DNA of 11,164 nt from Phycisphaerae bacterium (GTDB taxonomy: Bacteria > Planctomycetota > Phycisphaerae > SM23-33). The translations under genes and the position numbers were made by a program. This document shows positions 6,914-11,164 of the stretch, one piece after another; position 1 is the stretch's first letter, and each line of letters starts with the position of its first letter. The DNA is taken from assembly GCA_030754715.1 (NCBI GenBank), contig JASLZV010000028.1:1-11164 (forward strand). Reading direction: 5' to 3'. The notes under the pieces are model-generated. The model worked only from the letters and a program-made list of their open reading frames with translations. It did no database searches and had not been told where the DNA came from.

Positions 6914-7906
6914 ATGGGCATCAAGTGCAAGGCGGTTGTGTTCACAGAGCCGCGGCAGGTCGAGGTGCGGCAGATCGAACTGCCTGAAGGCGACCGCGGC
7001 GACATTGTGGTTCGCACGCTCTACTCCGGCATCAGCGCCGGTACGGAACTGTGGAGCCTGACGGGAAAATACTGGTGCACCAGGTTCCCCACTATTCCCG
7101 GCTACCAGAAGGTCGGCGTGGTCGAGCAGGTCGGCAAGGAGGTGACCGGTTACAAGTCCGGCGACGTCGTCTATCTGCGTTTCACCAGGGTGACGCCCGG
7201 CACAAACGTCGAGTGGGCCGGGCACACCGGTTGGTCGGTAGTCAGCGCCTCCGAGCCGGAGATGTTCAAGATACCACCGAACCTCTCTCGGACCGAGGCC
7301 GCGTTGCTCTGCATGCCGGCCGTCGGATATCATGGCGCCGCCGAGGTGATGCCCGTCGAAAAGGGACAGTGGGTGGTTGTGATCGGACTCGGCATGATCG
7401 GGCAGTACAGCGCTCAGACCGCCAACATGCTCGGGGCGCGCGTCATCGGTCTGGATCTGCTGGACGACCGGCTGAAACTTGCGGCCGACCATGCTGGCGC
7501 GATTACAATCAATCCCTCAAAGGAGGATCCGGCCGAGACTATCAAGAAACACTGTGGCGACGGCGTTGATGCGGTGATTGACACGTCGGCCCACACCGAG
7601 ACGATCAACGCTTCGTTCCACTGGCTGCACGCCGGTGGGCGGTATTGCCTTCAGGGTTACTACCCCGACCGTACGCCGCTGGACCTGTTGTGGCCGCACG
7701 CAAAAGAACTGGTAATATACAACCCCACCAATTGCACGCCGGAAGGACAGCGGACCTGCGCCCGTAATCTGGCTGATGGGAAAATGCACATGAAATCCAT
7801 GATAACGCACGTGGTGCCGGCGGACGAAGCGCCGGCGATGTACGACATGCTGCTCAATCGCCGCCAGGAGGCGATGGGCATAGTCCTCGATTGGCAGAAA
7901 GGATAA
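6914..7906 (+). CDS. Zinc-less medium-chain dehydrogenase (BchC/threonine-dehydrogenase-like)
   Basis: This is a 330-residue oxidoreductase of the medium-chain dehydrogenase/reductase superfamily, in the group annotated as zinc-binding alcohol dehydrogenases. An N-terminal GroES-like domain covers about 1-130, and a Rossmann domain carries the nucleotide motif GLGMIG (158-163). D181 at the end of the second strand favours NAD over NADP. The zinc enzymes' catalytic ligands are absent: the usual G-x-C-G-T-D loop reads SGISAGTE (38-45), and the G-H-E loop reads GYQ (63-65). There is also no four-cysteine structural lobe. The same pattern occurs in BchC-like dehydrogenases, so the protein is probably a genuine but zinc-independent dehydrogenase. 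GGGAG (6902-6906) lies 7 nt before the ATG. The SDR gene follows after four bases, so the pair is one operon. A role in oxidising a sugar or sugar acid is inferred from the neighbouring uxaC and ROK genes; the substrate is unknown. Confidence 0.85.
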   Translation: MGIKCKAVVFTEPRQVEVRQIELPEGDRGDIVVRTLYSGISAGTELWSLTGKYWCTRFPTIPGYQKVGVVEQVGKEVTGYKSGDVVYLRFTRVTPGTNVEWAGHTGWSVVSASEPEMFKIPPNLSRTEAALLCMPAVGYHGAAEVMPVEKGQWVVVIGLGMIGQYSAQTANMLGARVIGLDLLDDRLKLAADHAGAITINPSKEDPAETIKKHCGDGVDAVIDTSAHTETINASFHWLHAGGRYCLQGYYPDRTPLDLLWPHAKELVIYNPTNCTPEGQRTCARNLADGKMHMKSMITHVVPADEAPAMYDMLLNRRQEAMGIVLDWQKG

Positions 7907-7908
7907 GG
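7901..7908 (+). promoter_or_regulatory. SDR ribosome binding site overlapping the upstream stop codon
   Basis: GGATAAGG spans the TAA stop (7904-7906) of the MDR gene and ends two bases before the SDR ATG at 7911. GGA plus the upstream AAA gives the usable Shine-Dalgarno distance. Ribosomes ending the first gene would cover the next start, so translational coupling is likely. Confidence 0.5.
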
Positions 7909-7910
7909 CA

Positions 7911-8624
7911 ATGACGAAGGAATCGGCGAAGCGAGGCGTTGTTACCGGGGCCGGCAGCGGGATCGGCCGCGAGATCGCCCGGCAGTTGGCGGCAGAGGGA
8001 TGGAGCGTTCTGGCGGTGGACGTCAAACCTGATCCGATCAAGGCCCTGGCCGACGAAGCCGGAGGGACGATCAAGCCGTTTGCCGCGGACGTGGCGGCTG
8101 ACGGATCGGCCGAAAAGATCATCGCGGCGGCCGGTGAACAACTGGGGGGGCTGGACCTTCTGGTTAACAACGCCGGATGCAGTTGGGTGGGCGCGTTTGT
8201 GGACATGCCGACGGAGAAGATCGACTTCGTACTGAACCTTAACGTTCGGGGGCTGATGCTGCTGTGCCGAGAGGCCATCGGTCTGCTGCGGAGTTCGGCC
8301 CGGGGCCAGATTATCAACGTCGCATCGGTCGGCGCTCACCTGCCGATGGAGACGATCGCGGTGTACTGCGCCTCAAAGGCGGCCGTCTTGCAGTTCAGCC
8401 GGGTCCTGGCAAAGGAACTGGCGCCGGAGAAGATTCGCGTTGACGTGCTTTCGCCCGCGGGCACCGATACGGCGATGTTTGAGACCGTCGGGGTGGACAT
8501 CGATCGGTCGTTGCTGGTGCCCGCGCCGGACATGGCCAGGATGGCCGTCCTGATGACACAGTGGCCTGAGGGTCTGGATGTCGGCGAAGTGTTGACTCAA
8601 AAACGATTTTCCCCATATCCGTAG
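7911..8624 (+). CDS. Short-chain dehydrogenase/reductase (SDR), classical type
   Basis: This NAD(P)-dependent oxidoreductase of the classical SDR family has 237 residues, slightly short of the usual 250 or so. All landmarks are intact: the cofactor loop TGAGSGIG (12-19), D37 after the second strand (NAD preference), the DV pair at D60-V61, NNAG (86-89), catalytic N111, S139 in NVASVG, and Y152-x-x-x-K156 in YCASK, with the correct 13-residue Ser-Tyr spacing. After the active site, SPAGTDTAM (181-189) matches the usual P-G-x-x-x-T loop in relaxed form. It is coupled to the MDR gene upstream and ends the + strand run. Because uxaC yields fructuronate or tagaturonate and no mannitol-dehydrogenase-type reductase is nearby, this SDR could reduce that keto-uronate. 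That is inference; motifs alone do not distinguish it from FabG-like or sugar-alcohol SDRs. Confidence 0.9.
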   Translation: MTKESAKRGVVTGAGSGIGREIARQLAAEGWSVLAVDVKPDPIKALADEAGGTIKPFAADVAADGSAEKIIAAAGEQLGGLDLLVNNAGCSWVGAFVDMPTEKIDFVLNLNVRGLMLLCREAIGLLRSSARGQIINVASVGAHLPMETIAVYCASKAAVLQFSRVLAKELAPEKIRVDVLSPAGTDTAMFETVGVDIDRSLLVPAPDMARMAVLMTQWPEGLDVGEVLTQKRFSPYP

Positions 8625-8662
8625 CAGTTGCGTCACCCAAACACGACAAAAGGCCACAGTTC

Positions 8663-8971
8663 CTACGAAGGATCTCGGATGTTGTCGGGCCCGGAATTCG
8701 GAAAGGGTGTGGTCTCAAAAGACACGTGAAAATCCATGAAAAGCACGTAGGCCTTGCCGGTCTTGTGCCGATCGGCGTACATATAGGCGACACTACCATC
8801 GTAGCTTGAAATGGTATTGTGCCAGTAGAAACATGCCATCTCGGCCATGATTCCCGTCCTGGCGGGATGCTTCCAGGACACATCCTTGACACGCAGGTGC
8901 TGATTGCCAAGGTAATCCTGATCCCATAGTCTGGGAATCATCATGTTGTACCCGTAGCCGTGCTCAATTCC
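8663..8971 (-). pseudogene. 5'-truncated prepilin-type (H-X9-DG class) protein, C-terminal remnant
   Basis: About 102 codons on the - strand read as the C-terminal half of a planctomycete type II secretion/prepilin-like protein. They contain YGYN, then a stretch ending in PARTGIMAE, and the signature RHKTGKAYVLFMDFHVSF near the end. Full-length relatives begin with a prepilin cleavage motif and one hydrophobic helix, and end with RH-(about nine)-F-x-DGHV; here the glycine of DGHV is F. The prepilin leader and N-terminal half are missing. The frame stays open to an ATG at 9019, but those extra 16 codons are only the antisense of the membrane-protein fragment on the + strand. There is no ribosome binding site. 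I read it as a non-functional remnant, with the coding frame still undamaged, suggesting a recent event. The family call is from motif recognition. Confidence 0.6.
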
Positions 8972-8976
8972 CCACG

Positions 8977-9210
8977 GCCCTGCGCCGGATCGGCGCGGCC
9001 GCCTCGGCGCTGGTGCCATGGGCTTGGGCGGTCAACGGGTTTGCCTCGGTGATCGCCACGGTGTCCGCGCTGCTGCTGGCCATGCACTTCGGCTTTGCGA
9101 GGCTGTTCCTGGTAGCCGTGGACTGCTATGTGCTGGCCGGTTTGCTCGCCGGCCTTCTACCGTGCGGGGATACAGGGGAAGCACAAGCCCTTTGCAATGG
9201 AAGCCAATAA
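8977..9210 (+). pseudogene. 5'-truncated C-terminal remnant of a spermidine-synthase-type membrane protein
   Basis: The + frame reads ALRRIGAAASALVPWAWAVNG and continues through two hydrophobic stretches to the TAA at 9208. The PWAWAVNGFASV motif followed by LLAMHFGF is typical of the last two transmembrane helices of large bacterial membrane proteins that also carry a spermine/spermidine-synthase-like domain. That domain and the earlier helices are absent, because similarity stops where the antisense prepilin remnant begins, at about 8971-8980. A GTG at 9013 could open a 65-residue frame, but it has no ribosome binding site and falls in the middle of the motif. The fragment ends 6 nt from the stop of the convergent TMTC-like gene. 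The identification rests on remembered family motifs. Confidence 0.55.
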
Positions 9211-9216
9211 TTCCCT

Positions 9217-11037
9217 TTACTGCCGGCGAGGCGAGATCTTGCTGAGAACGGCGAGAAACGTGGGATTGATCTTGCCTCCGAGTCTCCGGCAGGCATCCAC
9301 GTCGCCCCAGGCCTTTTCGTAGCGGCGCATCGCCGTGTACACGACGGCCCGGTTCATGTAAGCCAGGGCGAACTTGGGGCTTAACTCGATGGCCGTGGTG
9401 TAATCCGACGCGGCCCGGCCGTGGTTGTTTCTGCGCGCCCAAGCGTTGCCCCGATAGTAGTAGGCCCAGGCGAACTCGGGATTCAACCTTATGGCCGTAG
9501 TGAAATCGTTGATTGCCTTGCCATCCTCGCCCTTGGCCCCGTAGGCCTTGCCGCGGTCCTTGTAGGTGGCGGCGAAGGTGGGACTCAACTCGATGGCCTG
9601 GTTGTAATCGCTGATGGCCTGGTCGTGGTTGCCCTGCTTGGCGTGCGCGACCCCTCGGTGGTACCACGCTCGCCAATTGCCCGGCAACTTTCGGACGGTG
9701 TCCTGCCAGATCGCAAGTTCGCTGCGGTAGTCGCCGTTGCGCTTGACTGTCAGAACCCCCAGGCTCAGGACGGTCGCCCCGGCCAGGGCAAGGCCGACAC
9801 GCCGCCCGGCGACTTTCCGCAGATTATCCGGACAGCCCAGTCGGTCCCAAAGATGCTGACCGAGGACATACGCGCAGACCACGGCGCCCGCGACGACCGC
9901 GGCCAGGGGAAGGTACATCCGCTTTTCGGCTGCCGATTGAGCCATGAGCGGCACGACGCTGGAACTGGGCGCCAGGATGACAAAGAACCACGCGCCTAGA
10001 AAACCGAGCCATGGCCTGTAACGCAGCGCCAGAACCGTTGCGACCAACAGCAGCACGATGAAGATCGCGTGCGGCAGGCTCAAAGCAACTTTGTCGATCG
10101 GGCAGACGCCGTAGTCAAGGATCAGCGGATGAGGCCAGAAACAAAGGCCCAAGTAACGGGCGACAACGACAAACTGCGTCAAGCCGTAACAGCGCACGGC
10201 CTGCCAGGGATCGACTCCTGGTGCGGTCCCGCGGCCACCCGCGGGCAGCACCAGCGCGGCCAGAAGCACCCACGTGGCGGCCAGGCCGACGTACAGGGGC
10301 CATCGACGGCGAAAAACTTCCTTGAACGAACGCGAAAGAAACACCCGGTCGTAAAGCAGGACAACCAGAGGCGCTGATACTATTACTTCCTTGCAGCTGG
10401 TCCCAATCGCGCAGGCCGCAACGGCTGCGAGGTACCAGCGGCCGGGGCGGGATGCCCAGGCCCCCCGGATCACGCAGTACAACGTCAGCAGGTAGAACAG
10501 CCCCATCATCGATTCGGTCCGCTGAATGACGTACGTGACGGCCTCGGTCTGGAGGGGGTGAACCGTCCAGATCAATGCGGTTATCAGGGCCAGAGGCGTA
10601 GCCGTCCCGGCAAGACGCTCCGGCAACCGAGGCAGCAGCAGCGTCCTTTGGATAATGCCGAACAGCGTCAGGGCCGCCAGGATATGGACAGCCAGGTTGA
10701 AAACGTGGTAGCCCAATACGTCCAGGTCGCCGATGGCGTAGTTGATTGCCAACGAGAGATTGACGATGGGCCTGTTTTGGACGGCCACCCACCGCCCCGG
10801 CGGCGCCAGGACCTCCCAGAGCGGCCGCAGGTGGCGAATGGTCTGGTTGCTGACGATGGACTTGAAGTCGTCGAAGATGAACGGCCCATGAAGGCTGTTG
10901 TGATATGCCAGTATCCCGGCCAGAATAATGATGATCGCCGCCGGCGCTGTCCGGCGGAGCGGAGACGGTTCGCCGGATGTCGCCTTTGGCTGCATCGACG
11001 ATTTGCTCGTTCCTGTCACGTGCTCGTTGAGAAACAT
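9217..11037 (-). CDS. TMTC-like multi-pass membrane glycosyltransferase with C-terminal TPR repeats
   Basis: This is a GT-C-fold membrane protein resembling the TMTC protein O-mannosyltransferases, which transfer a sugar from a lipid carrier to proteins on the outer face of the membrane. From M1 at 11037 there are 606 residues. The first helix (about 32-46) is followed by the loop FIFDDFKSIVSN (about 53-64) with the acidic pair expected at the catalytic site. Further TMTC-type landmarks are NRPIVNLSLAINYAIGDL with GYHVFN, HPLQTEAVTYVIQRTESMM (about 160-178), CKE (215-217), FWPHPLILDYG, and AEKRMYLPL (about 370-378). Roughly ten hydrophobic segments are visible before about residue 430. Four 34-residue TPR units then occupy about 455-590, each with the A-x-x-D-Y/F-x-x-A-I-x-L-x-P pattern. 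The start is uncertain: the frame is open to a TTG at 11145, but that lies in a hairpin loop. ATG 11037 and ATG 10995 are both possible, neither with a good ribosome binding site. Acceptor and donor are unknown. Confidence 0.85.
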   Translation of the reverse strand: MFLNEHVTGTSKSSMQPKATSGEPSPLRRTAPAAIIIILAGILAYHNSLHGPFIFDDFKSIVSNQTIRHLRPLWEVLAPPGRWVAVQNRPIVNLSLAINYAIGDLDVLGYHVFNLAVHILAALTLFGIIQRTLLLPRLPERLAGTATPLALITALIWTVHPLQTEAVTYVIQRTESMMGLFYLLTLYCVIRGAWASRPGRWYLAAVAACAIGTSCKEVIVSAPLVVLLYDRVFLSRSFKEVFRRRWPLYVGLAATWVLLAALVLPAGGRGTAPGVDPWQAVRCYGLTQFVVVARYLGLCFWPHPLILDYGVCPIDKVALSLPHAIFIVLLLVATVLALRYRPWLGFLGAWFFVILAPSSSVVPLMAQSAAEKRMYLPLAAVVAGAVVCAYVLGQHLWDRLGCPDNLRKVAGRRVGLALAGATVLSLGVLTVKRNGDYRSELAIWQDTVRKLPGNWRAWYHRGVAHAKQGNHDQAISDYNQAIELSPTFAATYKDRGKAYGAKGEDGKAINDFTTAIRLNPEFAWAYYYRGNAWARRNNHGRAASDYTTAIELSPKFALAYMNRAVVYTAMRRYEKAWGDVDACRRLGGKINPTFLAVLSKISPRRQ

Positions 11038-11054
11038 GTCGCTGTCTGATACAT

Positions 11055-11083
11055 ATGCTACAGCGGAAGGGCATGTCGGTGAA
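11055..11083 (-). promoter_or_regulatory. Weak candidate promoter for the TMTC-like gene
   Basis: On the - strand, TTCACC (11078-11083) and TAGCAT (11055-11060) are 17 bp apart, each matching the sigma-70 consensus at four of six positions. Transcription would begin roughly 10 nt before the ATG at 11037. This supports that start in a limited way; a chance match cannot be excluded. Confidence 0.22.
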
Positions 11084-11126
11084 GACAAACTGACCTGCTC
11101 CCCTAAAACTGGTCCAAGTTGAGTGA

Positions 11127-11161
11127 GAGTCTCAGCCGACCACAAGGTCGGAAGGAGACTC
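11127..11161. repeat. Strong interrupted stem-loop at the right edge
   Basis: On the + strand, GAGTCTC (11127-11133) pairs with GAGACTC (11155-11161). Nested inside, CCGACC (11136-11141) pairs with GGTCGG (11146-11151) around an ACAA loop. The only unpaired bases in the stem are AG on one side and AAG on the other, giving 13 base pairs in all. It lies upstream of the TMTC-like gene. It may be a structured leader, the end of a neighbouring transcript, or a dispersed palindromic element. No T-tract is visible within the window. Confidence 0.6.
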
Positions 11162-11164
11162 GAA

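Noticed and set aside
9013..9210. A small intact 65-residue membrane protein starting at GTG 9013
   Set aside because: The GTG falls in the middle of a recognisable longer motif (family resemblance continues upstream to about 8977) and has no ribosome binding site, so a gene remnant is the better reading.
10115..11074. A 319-codon - strand frame overlapping the TMTC-like gene in another frame
   Set aside because: It is a shifted reading of the real gene, low in hydrophobic order and rich in R, P and G. Although GGGGAG lies upstream at about 11099-11104, the spacing to its ATG is too long and no family motif appears.
1..11164. CRISPR array, tRNA, rRNA, insertion sequence, phage or anti-phage system
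   Set aside because: I looked for regular short repeats, tRNA-like arms, transposase motifs and defence-gene domains on both strands and saw none. The only regular repeats are the protein-level TPR units.

Overview
The window is high-GC bacterial DNA that most resembles a member of the Planctomycetota, perhaps Phycisphaerae-like. This is inferred from gene content and not from a marker gene. The supporting signs are a squalene-cyclase-like protein with DUF4159 domains, a prepilin-type C-terminus of the planctomycete 'H-X9-DG' kind, the C-terminal end of a spermidine-synthase-type membrane protein, and a TMTC-like glycosyltransferase with C-terminal TPR repeats. I see no tRNA, rRNA, CRISPR array, insertion sequence or phage gene.

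Left block (1-4226, + strand): the 3' part of a large helical, TPR-like protein whose start lies off the window, followed after 21 nt by an exported 750-residue protein. The second protein carries an N-terminal alpha/alpha-barrel (prenyltransferase/squalene-oxidase-like) region and two consecutive DUF4159/amidotransferase-like units. The pair is probably the tail of an operon that starts to the left.

Middle block (4269-8624): a sugar-acid catabolic locus. uxaC (uronate isomerase, - strand) is divergent from a ROK-family kinase or regulator-like protein (+), which is followed by a zinc-less medium-chain dehydrogenase and a short-chain dehydrogenase. The last two are translationally coupled. 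The 146-bp divergent gap holds a plausible uxaC promoter (TTGCCT, 17 bp, TATAAA) overlapped by an imperfect dyad, and a second candidate promoter positioned so that the ROK mRNA would be almost leaderless. No classical fructuronate reductase is visible; the SDR is the candidate for that step, by inference only.

Right block (8625-11164): a scar of two unrelated 5'-truncated gene ends joined back to back near 8971-8980, with the prepilin-type C-terminus on the - strand and the membrane-protein C-terminus on the + strand. Next is a complete TMTC-like multi-pass membrane protein with four TPR units on the - strand, probably a protein O-glycosyltransferase. A strong interrupted stem-loop lies at the window's right edge upstream of that gene.

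Most of the window is ordinary planctomycete chromosome. The items most worth a second look are the double-DUF4159 architecture, the metal-site losses in the ROK and MDR proteins beside uxaC, the divergent control region, and the rearrangement scar at about 8975.
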